From Effrenium voratum (Eukaryota > Sar > Dinophyceae > Suessiales > Symbiodiniaceae), in contig CAUJNA010000591.1 of assembly GCA_963377175.1 (NCBI GenBank), positions 673,501-737,500 on the forward strand: DNA of 64,000 bases, given 5' to 3'. The notes under the pieces are model-generated. The model saw only the letters and a program-made list of their open reading frames with translations. It was not told where the DNA came from and ran no database searches. The position numbers were made by a program, and so were the translations under genes. This document shows, piece by piece, positions 39,560 through 51,327 of the stretch. The stretch's first letter is position 1. Each line of letters opens with the position of its first letter.

Positions 39560-39900
39560 CAAGAACCGTGATAGGTTGTCAAAACGCCGCATGTCTGCTG
39601 ATCCAGGTTGAAATAGGATTGTCGTCGTTGACTTTTCCAAGACGCTCCTCCATCTGGCTCAGCAATGCTCTCATCGGTCGCTTCTCATCTCGAACTGCGA
39701 CTTCAACTGCTCCATTTGCGTTGTGATCTCCAGTTGGTGCTTCTTGGGATCACTTCAACACCTTTCAAATGTTGTTTCACATCTGCTTTCAATACAAGAA
39801 TCGCAGGCTCGTTGTCGCTCTTCGAAATGATGCGATCCTATCCGGTCTCGTTGATGCATGCAATCACGAAGTTGGTGTTGAAGTGTTGACTCAAAGCTGG
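39560..39900 (-). pseudogene. decayed Ty1/copia-type integrase fragment
   Basis: Translation of the minus strand gives, in two frames separated by a frameshift and with an in-frame stop, FVIACINETG, then DRIISKSDNEPAILVLKADV, then NANGAVEVAVRDEKRPMRAL and LSQMEERLG. K-S-D-x-E-P-A-I holds the second catalytic Asp and N-G-x-V/A-E the catalytic Glu of the copia-type integrases common in dinoflagellate retrotransposons. A remnant of a polyprotein; no LTRs recognised. Copy B of MITE family 1 (40,001-40,112) lies just beyond it. Confidence 0.6.
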
Positions 39901-40000
39901 CGATCTGCATAGACAAGGGGCTGCCTCGCAAACAAAAGGGTTGCACTGCGCTGAAAGAACGCAGCCCCCTTAGTTCCCGAGAAATCAAACACTTTGGGCT

Positions 40001-40112
40001 ATGTGGGTGTGGCTCGAAATTAAACAGGAGGGGCAAACCGCAGGTTTTGGTCCATGTTTCCACTTACCAGGGCAACCCATTGTGGAATTCCAACTTTTTG
40101 AGCCACAGCCAT
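40001..40112. mobile_element. MITE-like element, family 1, copy B (inverted)
   Basis: Reverse-complement relative of 35,206-35,319, starting GTGGGTGTGGCTCGAAATTA and ending CTTTTTGAGCCACAGCCATG; inside are the same CCAGGGCAACCCATTGTGGA strings. The two copies are highly similar over the whole length. Confidence 0.7.
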
Positions 40113-43100
40113 GTTGTTGCACCCTGAACATACCCCGTCCATCCCCTTCGAGCTTCCGGGAACTCCATAACCTCGTCACCTCATTTGAGGGGCCTCGAGG
40201 AAAGAGGGGGGTGTTGGCTTCTGTCAGAAAGTTTTTGGCTAGACTTAGGTTCCTTGGTGACTGTCACCGCCCAAATCCAAGGCGCTGGTCGAGCCCTTGG
40301 TCACTCTGGCAGAGATATTTAATCACCAAATTGTATTTCAAAAGGTGTTGTTCTAATCAGACAATGCCAATGAAGGGACGCACTTGAGTGAAAGTGCTGT
40401 AACCAAGGGCCAGGGCTCTAGATTTGGGAGGTCTGGCAAAGCACCTTGAAGCTTCTAGTTCGTCTTTTGTGGCACTTTGAAAAGAACGTATCAAACAAGC
40501 AAAGAGGGTACTAAATGGGCCCTGTGAAATTGCAACATCATGGGGCATCAAAACATATATGGCCGATTTTGCGCCTAGCACCCCGACCCCATGCCCTCTG
40601 TCTCTGGGCGCTCGCACCGGTTGCGGGCCCCGACACGCCTAGCAACGCGACGCGTTGAGGTGCAGATGGGGGCATCGGTCTCCTTCGATTGGTGTTGAGG
40701 TCGATAGAGAGTCACGGAGATGGTCCTCTCTTGTATTCATGAGCCACAGTAAGAACTCAGCAGGTGTCCCCCAATCACATGGGATTTTGGTGAGTAACCT
40801 GCATGTCCTAGTGGTATGTTGGTGAGTGTGCCCAATGCCATCCTCTTTACAGTAGCCGAATAAAACCCTAAACACAACCCCAAACCTGCATGTTCTTCGT
40901 GACGTTTCCTTCCCGAGCCTTTCTCGGTCATGAACGCCCATGCAAGCCAGCTGGAGAGCTTGCGTGGTCAGCTGGGCTTGGGAGGGCATGCTACCCTACG
41001 TCAAGGAACTTTACCCGTCAAAGGATTCAGCAGAACCTGCAACAATTTCCCACACCAAATCTGGCAAGCTCACCTGTGCCCAGGATTTCCTTTCTTGGGG
41101 CGCCCTTTGGCGATCCTACCTTTTTGAGCCGCTGGTTTTTCAGCTTCTAGACTTCAGCATGCCCCACGCCCTTCCCATTTGGAATCTAAAAGGCCAAGAG
41201 TCCACCACATGACGTTTTGGTGTGGGGGTGGTGTACCTCGTTTTGGGGTTGGTTTAAAGGAACACCAAAGTGAAACCACCGTTTTGGGGGCGGCATCAGA
41301 CTGCCTAATTGTCTAGCCAGTCCAACTAGCTGGTTTCCGGTTGCTTCCGTGTGTACCACACCTTGGGATTGAATCCTCGAGATATAGATGTCATGTCATG
41401 TCAAGCAGCTGCTGTACTCCCAGGCTGCAATGTCAGGAACTCATGTAGCTACGACTATGCATTGAAAGCCACCAACAACCACGGTCTAGTTCTTTAGCTT
41501 ATGATACACATACTGTTGTCTCTACTTCTCCGGGAAGAAACGCTTCCCCTCTCCGCCCACGCCTCCTTGCCACGCCTCAAAGACGCAAGCGGCTCTTGGG
41601 ATGGGGATTTGACGCTCCCAGGGAAACGTAAAGTCGCAACTCCCGGTAGATGGGGGTAAGATGACATGGAATGACTAAACCAAAATTGGTTGGAATGGAG
41701 CCATTTACTTCTTTGCCAATTGTAGAAGGACCTCCCCTTTTGCAGTGATTCACAAGGAAGTGGAGGTAGGCCAAAGGCTGACACAGGGAACCCAAAGGAA
41801 AACAACCGCCGAGCAGTAAGCCCCCTTGGATATCAGGACGATCCGAAGGCAACCAAGCGCAGCACAGCTTTCGGCCCTGAAATCGTCCCAAGAATGCTAA
41901 GGGCGACAGTCGCAGAAATGGATCGCTCAGATGCTGTTCAAAACCTTGCCGCTGCTCAGTAGGGAAAGAATGACCCAGGGTGTGGGGGAATGAACTTGGG
42001 GCTTCCCTCAAAGGAAACCACAAACAATGGTCAAAATGCTGTTCAAGACCTCCACCAATTTCCCCCCTGCAAAGTGCAGACTTGGCTGAGGAAGTCCAAG
42101 GAGCTGCGGGTTGCCATCTGCTCAAAAAGGCTCCGCTCAGCCGCAGCTTCCCCCCCCTCACACACACACAAAAGCTTGCGATGCCATTTCCCAAATCGTG
42201 TCAAGTTGCCCATTCCCAAGACATGAAAGATGAGTCATGTCCGCAAACCCAAGGTGATTGCACTGATAAGCGACTGGAACCAAACTGAAACCTGTGGGCT
42301 CCATACTCAAGCAAACCTATCTCAGCTATCGCCCCCAAGCAAAAACATATTCTGGCAAACATTCACTGAGCCTCAAAATGTAAACTAATTCAAAAGAAGT
42401 CCCAGAAACTGTGCAATGCGCTTCCAGATCCAAAGGAGATCCCAGAAACTGAGCAGCTTGGTTGCCCCCTTTTCGAGCCACAAGGCACCACTGGGTCCTC
42501 CAGAGAGGTTAGAATAAGTAGGGGAACCCTCCCCCGTAAAGGGCATTGGGGGAGCTAAACCACGAGCTCATCGGCTTGGCTCCGGGCGGGGAGGAGGTGC
42601 GGCTGATGGTGTGCAGCAAGGCCTCCACTTGCCTCGCTATGGAATCCAAGGGGCGGTGAATTGGCCCATCAGTCGACTGGGCTGCCCTCAGATGCCCCGC
42701 TAAAAGTGACTAACTTTTAGTGGGCTAAATGGAAACTACCACTAAACACTACAAAGCTAAAAGGCTAAGGGGTCTCCATTTGCTGAAGTACCCTGAAGTA
42801 AACCATACTTCCAGTAGTCATAGACCGCCACCAGGGGAAATATCACACATATCCTTACGTAGTAAGGAAATGGGACGGGTCGTGGGCTACTTTAAAGCCA
42901 GAAGGCATGGGACAATTTTGGTGACTTCCATATCCCAGCAGTTTGAGGACTCGTGTACCCAATGCCATTCCCTCAACTGCGGACAACAAATATTGACTGG
43001 TGTTCATCTCATCCTACACCGTACAGCCTAAGGCATAGCTGGTTTCTTGGTATATATGGTCTGTTGCTCATGTTTAGTGAGACTGACATGGGACTGTTGT

Positions 43101-45086
43101 AAATTGTCCATTGCCCTGTGTCTGGTTGCTCATGTTTAGTGAGACCAACATGAACTTTTGGCCAATCTTCCATTGCCCAGCATGAGCCAAAACATACCAA
43201 AAGCAAAAGGAGTTGTGGCGTCCGGTACGGCGCAGACATTTGGCTTCCCGGCGGCGTTGGCTCAGAGGCGCGCCGGGGAACCTCCTCGGTGGCGCGATCG
43301 AGATCGTGAGAGGTCATTGGTGAGTCTCTGAGACCCCACCCCCCGGCTCAGTTGGTTCTCCAAGGACAGCTGAAGGGAAACCAAGCACTGAGCGCCCAGG
43401 TTGACCCTCTGCCTGTGTCACACCGTGGGCAAGTCACTAAACAGCATGACCAGACATAAGGAATCCCTTGTAGTGTAGGATCTTTGTCATGGGGGAACTT
43501 GTTCGACTTTTGCTCCTGGATGAGCTCGTTATAACTTGCCCGCATGCAACCCTCGCCCAACCACATCACGAACATCTGCACCCTGCCTTTGTGACTAGCC
43601 AACACTTCCTGGCTGGCGTAGTCGGAACAGTGCATACCTGAATGCTTTGTGGAGACCAATATGTGAGGAAGATCAATGTGACCTTTGCGGCGATTTTGTG
43701 TGGCATAAGCGGTATTCCCAAGATGCAAGTCCCTCGTTCTCTTCGGGACCTCTTCTGCAAAATGAGCATGGAACCCGAAAACGGGAGAGTGTTGCAATTA
43801 ATTCCCTTGTTGGGTTTACCAAACAAATTGCATGTTGGAGATTCCCGTTTTGGGCTCCAGGATATCTGGAGAGTAAGCTCAACCAGGGGGCTTGTCTCAA
43901 ATTAGAACCCACAAAACGGCTGGTACCCTTTTGGTGTCGCCTCAAAGCCCAAAAAGGGTATCCTCAAAAGCACACACCGCCCAGTCACCCAAATGCTCCC
44001 CGCACCTCCGGCGCGGCCAATGCCCTTTTGGCTTCGGGCCTATCGGGATGGCGCGCACGACGAAATCTGTTTTTTTCTGGTTGACTCGTGAGTGGATTGA
44101 ACAGAAGTCTAAAAGCTTTTCGTTGTACGAGTACCTGAAAAAACCCTTGGTTGACGTTGCAAAGGGAGCAAACATTTAAATTTCAGCAGTTCATGTTTTC
44201 CAACAACCACCATCAAACCATCTTTGCAAAACGCGAAGGCAGTTGAGAGCCGACTGGGAGTGCGTTGCCAATGAGGGACATGGATTCCATGGATGTGGTT
44301 TCAAGTTATGTGCGAACCTCTTTCGTTGCCATGGCGGCAAATGGGATTCTATTACAAAACAAAAAAGGTCAGATCCGGTGGAATCACTTTCGATATGAAA
44401 TCAGAGACGGACCACTGGACAACTGGACAACTGGAAAAAACATTTGAGACACGCTGGATGATCAGCGTTTGCCCGGAAAAGGAAGCACATGCATTGATCA
44501 TAGGGCGCATATCACCACATGCATAATTGCATCGACTCGGTAGCTGCCTCCCTCAAAAGCCCCCAGTAGATCAAGTATTTTGTCAGAGCCTCGTCCAGCC
44601 CCAAGGGCCTGATTTGAGCGTCTCTCAACAGCAGTCATGTAAAATGTGTGCAGCGTACGTGCAAAGCGGAATGTCGATTGCGAACTTCAAGTTGAAATCC
44701 ATGAAATCCCCAATGCTTGACGCGATTCGATTGAAGTTCTGCTGTGGCAAACTAGCGGCCTTTGTGCCAGGCAGAATCCTCGGACAGGGCAACCGGAACC
44801 TCCGGACTGACCCCTATGTTTTCCCACCTGGGATACTATAGGCGATGATACTTCCGTTTGCCGAATATCTGCCAGGTGCTATTTAAATGCCTGCGGGTCT
44901 GACAAAAAACAAGCAGACATTGTGTTGTCTTTTGAGGAAAACATGAACTGAATGGGGGGGAGCTCTTGCAATCCCAGAATGAAAAATAAAACAGGTGCAT
45001 ATATGGGCTTGTTGTGTTTTTTGCCGGGCCCCCCCGCCCAAATTCGTGGTTTCTCTTGTGTTCTCGTCAACACACACCCCAAACAG
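40113..45086. other. host DNA with dispersed repeats
   Basis: No confident gene. 42,496-42,531 shares CCTCCAGAGAGGTTAGAATA and GGGGAACCCTCCCC with about 46,869-46,938. 42,683-42,772 is the second copy of the repeat at 4,798-4,890 (GGAAACTACCACTAAACACT). 42,773-42,872 resembles 49,750-49,852. A 205-codon frame at 41,577-42,194 (minus) has no recognisable features. A possible plus-strand exon at 43,230-43,309 (QTFGFPAALAQRRAGEPPRW) has a GT donor but a non-AG|G acceptor. Confidence 0.5.
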
Positions 45087-45196
45087 GCGAACGAGCCACC
45101 CATGGAGCCATGGAAGATCGGCTCAACTTTCTCCGAACCCTGCCTGGCCCGCTTGGCTTCCGGAGGGCCTGCGAGCACTTGCGCCCCGAAAAGTAG
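45087..45196 (+). CDS. candidate terminal exon, unidentified
   Basis: Acceptor CCAAACAG|G is followed by 36 codons ending in TAG, including MEDRLNFLRTLPGPLGFRRA. The AG|G acceptor and GC-rich codons fit host exons, but the opposite strand is also partly open and I do not recognise the family. Confidence 0.25.
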
Positions 45197-48100
45197 AACG
45201 TCCAGGAACTCAGGGAGCCAGATAATAATAAAAAAACAAAACAAAAAAACTTGGGCCTGCATGACCCTTCATGGCGACACTTCAAATTTGGGTTCTGACC
45301 CATGGCTCTTCCGGGTCGTGGTTCCACGCCGAGCTGATTCGGGGCACAAGCTCGCCCTCTCAGCTCAAAAACAAAAAAATCCGAGGTCACTGAGACGGAC
45401 TCCGATTGGCTGAAGGGAACACTGACCCTTCGGCGCATGGTGTCCTGTTGGGAAACCAAGGTGCAAGGAGCCTCCTCGACCTTCAACCTTTGGGATTGAA
45501 GTAGTTGCCTTCGTAAGCGCAAAGCTGTAAGCTGGTTCCAAGGGTACCAGGATTTTGTGCCAAGGAATCCGTGCCGCACACTTGCCAGAAGAACTACTTT
45601 CAGCTCGGATTTTCCACTGGACCCAAGACAAAAACTAAACTGGTGGAGGTTGACAGGTTTTATAACCCATGTTTCGATGAATGCCTTTTCCTTTCTGAAA
45701 AACAGTTCCGAGAGAGCTTCTACACTTGCGGGGCACTTGATTTCCCGAATAAGGGTCTGACCGGTACGCTGTTGACTTCCCCGTCAACACCGGCCAAAGG
45801 CTTCCAACCAGATTTCGCCAAACCAGAAAACCAGATCCCAGCACTTGGCGCATGGCATCGAACAAATGGTAAGCCGAAAGAAGGGATCTGCAAGTAGACC
45901 TACAGTAAGTTCCGCCAAACTTTGCCAAGCCGATACAAATAAGTTACTCCGACAGCTACTCTATCACAAGAGAGCCCTAAGTTCTTCTAGAAGATAAAGG
46001 GGTTCCCTCGAGAGGTCTTGGTGCTCATGTCCAATCGCTCGCTTCGTGGAATCAGATCCGTGCAACTAAGGCAGCTGGCCATGGCCGGCTGCCTGTGGGC
46101 ACGAGAGAAAACTCGAGTTCGTCCCATGGCTTTTGTGGATGAGAGGAAAGTGTCGAGTCGTGAACTGTTGCTCAACTCCGTTAAACAGAAGATCATTTGT
46201 TGGAATCACCCATAGCCGCAGCCAAGATATGTTCGAAACCATGGACAAGGACAAGGTGAGCCGGCGCCATTGTGATAGAAACGGAGTGAGGAACCCCCAC
46301 GTTCCTCCCAATTTCGCCACAAACAAAGCGCAATCAGCTGACTGAACCTCAGCTTGTCGCTATCTTGACCGGAAAGCTAAAGAGCAAAGCACCCAAGCCC
46401 AGAATGACACCAAAAAAACCGGGTGCCAGGCTTCTTCTTTACAAGCGGCGTCTTCCAAACGAGAAAGTTGACCACATCTGTGCTTGTTGGCCCACAAAGT
46501 GCACCTGCGGAAAGGCTTTCCAAGAAATTTCCGAGCTGGAAATGCGGAATGGGGCACTAAAAACACCACATGCTCATAGGACAACGATCCAGCCCCTTAA
46601 GTTCAATTTTGACTCTGACTTCCATCTGTGTCAAGATAACTCCAGATATATCGTGGTCCTGTTGGTTTCCATTGTAAACCAGGTGACAGGGTACCCCGAA
46701 AGCAAGACACACACTCACCCATCTGACATCTGCCCTTCCCCCCCCCCCCCCGCGCCTGGGCTGGGCTTGGCCTAGCCCAGAATTTACCACTGTGCTTCAA
46801 GGGGGGTCCTTGGATCAAGGGACTCGCGAGATGGAGGCTTTCGGGGTTCCAATCTGCGGAGTAAATAACTAGGTCCTCCAGAGAGGTTAGAATAAGGGTA
46901 CCAACTTTTGTCTGTCTAGTTTCGTAGGGGAACCCTCCCCAAAAAAAGGGTGAGAACATGCACTACTGGGGGACCTAGATAAAGCTTCCCGAATCGCAAT
47001 AAACGTCCACCCCTTTGTGGCTTGCTTCAGCGGCAAACTAAGCAAGTCGGTCGCCAAGCTTGAATCCCGCCAAAGGGGGCGGGTTGCATGACTGCTGTTT
47101 GCTTCACAGCATCACTAATTTTGAAGAAAGGGGCACTTTCACACAGGTTTCCAGTCAAAATTCATGCACAACATCGACATGGTTCATACGGGTATCCCGA
47201 ACAAATGCTCGGAAACGATCAATGGTGCATCCTCCTCTTCCAGCCAGGATAGAGCCGATGACTCGTTGAGATGTGGCTCATCTAACGCTCGACAAAAGAA
47301 AATATATGGTCAACGCATGTCAACATACTCGTGTTAGTTGAACGGTCCCACGAAATGATTTGTCTTCATGACTGCTGATTGGACCGCGGCACTGTCAATT
47401 GCTTGCAGTCCCATGGTTGCTAGCGCGGCTTTAGCGCCGGGTAATCGGCGCCCATGTTTGTTTACAGCGTGTGCGCCAAGTGCGAATGCAGATTGCTCTT
47501 GGGGACATCGTGCCGAGAGTCAACATCTGGGTGTGGTATTGTTGAGAGGGCCATGTCGGGTTGTTTCAGACGCAAAGAGAAAGCGTAGCCCATGAGGTCC
47601 AAGACATATATATATATATATATCCCAAGAGCCAACCCCATCTCTAACGAAAAGCCGACCTCCTTGCTTGCAGGCAAACAACAGCAGGTTTCCGGCAAAC
47701 TAACCCCAGAAAAGGCAAACGCATGTTACCTTTATGATCCATTGGGCCTCCCCTATTTGAACATGCATTGATTCTTTAAGCGGCCTGCTTGTGGCTTTGT
47801 TAGGGCGTGGGGTCTGGCTGTGCCCCTCTAACAATTTGTGGTGGTTTCCACTTCAGCCTCAGGACTGGTGCTGGCGTGAGTCTTGTACAACAGGCCCTAA
47901 AACAGTTGTTAAAGGAAAGCCAAAGGGCTGACAAACCCATCTTGCGGGGCACCCACATCTTGGAAACAAATCCAAGGCTTCCCGTAAAGGACCGGTTCCT
48001 AGGAAGAAAAGTGGAGGAGACAACTTGTCAACTGTTCTCCCAAAAGAACAAGTTCCTCAAAACCCATTCTTCTTTTAATCAGTCTCCAAATTGATCCAAA

Positions 48101-49289
48101 TTGAGGAAATGGAGGAGTACTGGCCATTTCTTTTTTCCGGGTGCCTCATCCCGGGCCTTGGGTTCCATGGATTTTCCCCATCGATCCCTGCCTGCGGCTT
48201 CTGCCTGCGAAAATCGGATCACCGACCCCCCCGGAACCGCCCCCCCGCTGGCCGCTGGCCCCGGGGGTTGGCCGCTGGCCCGGGGGGGGGATTTCTCTGA
48301 ACAGCGGATGCAACATGTAAAAACAAATTGACCATAGGCGGTATTTTGCAGCCTGGTTCTCCAAACTTTCAGAACTTGTAAAAGTACGGAGCCTCGACGA
48401 AAAACAGAACGACATGTTTACACTGGCTTGAACCTCCGCTTGGTTGCCCTTTGAAGGTGGTCGCGCAACCCAGCAGAGCACCCGGGTTGATGGCCAGGGA
48501 TCCAAGTGAAAAGCAATCTCAAGGGGTTAATTAATACATGCTGCGGAAACAAGCACATGGATTCGGACATAGATGAAGGACTCCAACGATTTCAACTAAA
48601 CCCACTGTGATGATGGGCTGTGAATGAATATGGATCCCAGGCTTCTCCCCTTCACAGTCCACGAGCGAGCAAGGGGAAGCCGAAGTCGAAACATAGTTCT
48701 TGGTAGAATGTGCTGATGCCGTCCATTCCACGACATGACCATCCATCTTGCTCAGGGTCAACCTCTCGGAACGTCCCAAAAGCATGATATCTTGGTTTCA
48801 TAGCCATATCGCCCTGAAGATCAACCCGAAGAGGGTCCACACTTTCCACCTGTCTGACAAACAGCTTCCAGCCAGCACCTACACCTCAAATGCAGGAGTC
48901 AATCCGCTCAGACCCCTTAAAAGTTTAAAACTTCGGTTGAATGGACCCCCAGCCACTAACAAAAAGCCCAGGAAGCTTGGTCGCCAACCAGATCGCCTTC
49001 CGGTTCCCAACCTCTAAACCAAGCTAAACCAAGCTAAACCAAAAACCAAGCTAAAAACAACAACAACCTAAAACCAACTAAGCCAACAAAGCCAACAAAA
49101 GCCAAAAAAAAAAAAACGGCCCACGGACCGAATCGGGCGAGCGCCACCAGGCGCCTAGGGGAGCAGCTGGGCTCCGGCTCAGCCTCCGCCTCCTGTGGCG
49201 TTGGGGCTTCGTTCACTTTTGGTTTTTATACCGCCTTTTCTGGGACCGGCTGAGGGGATGGCTGGGAGCCACCAAAATTCACAATCAAT
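45197..49289. other. host DNA, no recognisable gene
   Basis: Gene-poor. 46,739-46,752 poly-C tract, 46,869-46,938 dispersed repeat shared with 42,496, 47,605-47,624 TA repeat. A GC-rich minus-strand frame at 49,120-49,215 (EAEAEPEPSCSPRRLVALAR) may be exonic but is low-complexity. Confidence 0.5.
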
Positions 49290-49394
49290 ATATGGCGGTG
49301 GGTCAAAAAAAAGGTACCAACATGGAACCCATGGAAACATGGACTAAAACCTGCGGTCCAATTCCTAGTGGTTTAATTTTGACCCACACCCATT
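49290..49394. mobile_element. MITE-like element, family 1, copy C
   Basis: Starts TATGGCGGTGGGTCAAAAAA, ends TTTTGACCCACACCCATTT, with AACATGGACTAAAACCTGCG inside; diverged relative of copies A and B. Confidence 0.6.
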
Positions 49395-49857
49395 TGGTTT
49401 TTCGACCCCTGGAAAAAAAAAAAAAAAACATATGTCCAGTGGTGAAATCGATTCCATTTAAAACCAGATAAACCACATTTATTCTTGAGCAGTTAAGAGG
49501 GGAGAGGGATTTTCCAAAGCTTTGGTGACTTTCACTTGGACTTTCATTTGGCCTTTCCACCTTTTCCTTTTCCGGGACCGAGACTCAGCAGGCAGTGGAT
49601 CCAGCGACTATCCCAGGGAAAAATCCTGTGAAGACTAGGGTTGACGTTGGAAGGGGAGCAAAGATTCAAATTTGAGCGATTAGGAGGGGATTTCAACCAC
49701 TAAACCAGAATAATAAATAAATGAAAAATGTGTCCCAACAACAACCATGGTACCCTGAGGTTTTCCGACCCCTGAAATGGAACGTATTTCCGGTAGTGAT
49801 AGATTGTCACCAGGGGAAACATCACACATATCTTTACTACGTAAGCCAATGGATCAT
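49395..49857. other. host DNA with MITE family 2 relics
   Basis: 49,432-49,462 holds GTGGTGAAATCGATTCCATT; 49,784-49,852 matches 42,804-42,872 (CACCAGGGGAAA-ATCACACATATC). No gene seen. Confidence 0.5.
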
Positions 49858-49972
49858 CTTCCATTTGTTTTCTTGACCCCTGGGAAACAAATGAAACATT
49901 TGTCCAGTGGTGAAATCGATTCCCTTTACAACCAAGGGAAAACAAAAGATGTTCTTAAGCAAATGGAAGTTT
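49858..49972. mobile_element. MITE-like element, family 2, copy A
   Basis: About 115 bases with short inverted ends, CTTCCATTTG and CAAATGGAAG; inside is GTCCAGTGGTGAAATCGATT followed by CCCTTTACAACCA. The paralogue at 51,208-51,327 has the same ends and core. Confidence 0.6.
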
Positions 49973-51207
49973 AACCCGCTCCACCGGTTTTACCGCGTCG
50001 GGTGCACGCGGCAACTTTTTTGCGGGGTGGTGTAGAGGAAAATAGGAGCTCCCCCACGGGGCCCCCACAGTTTTGTCACCTGTTTCCGCTTCTGGTGGAC
50101 CTGGTTTTTGTGTCCCCACTGTTTGGTCACCCGAATCTGTCCGATTCTGGTGGACACGTGCTAGGGAAATCAACTAGAACCACATCTAGTGAAACATGGC
50201 CAAATCTCGACCACATGGACCTCTCAGTGCAAGACCTACCTCGCATCACCCAGAGGACCCACATCTTAGTTGTAGATATGATGAAGCAGAATCAGTGAAC
50301 CTCTTTGCATGTTTAATGCTAGTTAGCTGGAGGGCAGTTCGTGTCCCAAGGGTGTGTATTGGTCAAAAAGAGCCACCAACTGCCATAGGCTTGCTTGGTC
50401 TCAGGGACGGTGGTATGGCTCTGCGCAAACCTTCGGGACAACGGAACGGTTGGCAACGATTGTGTCCTGCTTCCCTATTTGGAACGAGCAAGCAAAGCGC
50501 AAAGCTTAAGTACATTATGTGTAGCAGTCATGATCACATCCCTTTGACAGTAGAAGACCAGTCATGCTATGGGACGAACAAAATTCGACACCCATTCAAT
50601 CGCAAGCAGGGTGTGTTGGCTTTGAGAAAGATGTGTTTGTCCGCTCAACCTATTGTACATGAAGCCTGCCAAGCGCGAGGCAGCAAAATACATTGGTCCA
50701 GCTTGAAAGGTTCGCAATGTGTTTTGTCTTGACCAAAAATTGTTCTGCTCTCGCTTTTGTTATTAGGTTGAGATGTGTACTGTCTGTACACTCGTGAGCA
50801 GAGCGTCTGCATCAAAAGAAGTCCGGCATCTGGTGATAGATTGCCGAATGGTAGTGAACTTGGCCACTTGCCACTGCTCCACGCCGACATGTGCGCCGAG
50901 CTTGCACCGCGCATGTGTGCGAACTGCGACACGCTCACAAGTCGCCAAATCTCAAGAGGTCTGAACTTGGTGCGCGCATGAGATTGCAAAAACTGCAGAC
51001 CTCGATCATCAAATCTCTGCTGCTGGTTGATTGCCGGTTCAATCGACATGTTGGCTCAAGACTTGCACGGGCTATGGGGAAAAATGGGCGCCCCTTTTAT
51101 TCCCTCCCAAAAACGCCAAAGGGCGCCACTAGGCGTCTGGGTAACATAAGGGTCTAAATAACTAGAACAGGGTTTTGGCCTGCTTTCTTAGACCCAAATT
51201 GGGCATA
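49973..51207. other. host DNA, no recognisable gene
   Basis: No supported gene. The Cys-containing plus frame at 50,775-50,981 overlaps an equally long minus frame, so I do not call it. Confidence 0.5.
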
Positions 51208-51327
51208 GTTCCATTTGCTTGAGTCCACTGGCCTGGAACAAATACCGATATTTCCAGTAGTGATCGATTCCCTTTAAAACCAGGATTGAAAACAAACAAT
51301 GAATATTCTTCAGCAAATGGAAGCATG
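51208..51327. mobile_element. MITE-like element, family 2, copy B
   Basis: Ends TTCCATTTGCT and AGCAAATGGAA; core TTTCCAGTAGTGATCGATTC then CCTTTAAAACCAGG. The core string recurs at 37,325, 49,432 and 49,900. Confidence 0.6.

Noticed and set aside
41577..42194. 205-codon minus-strand frame as a host gene
   Set aside because: No family resemblance, overlapping frames on the other strand, and host genes here are split into short exons.
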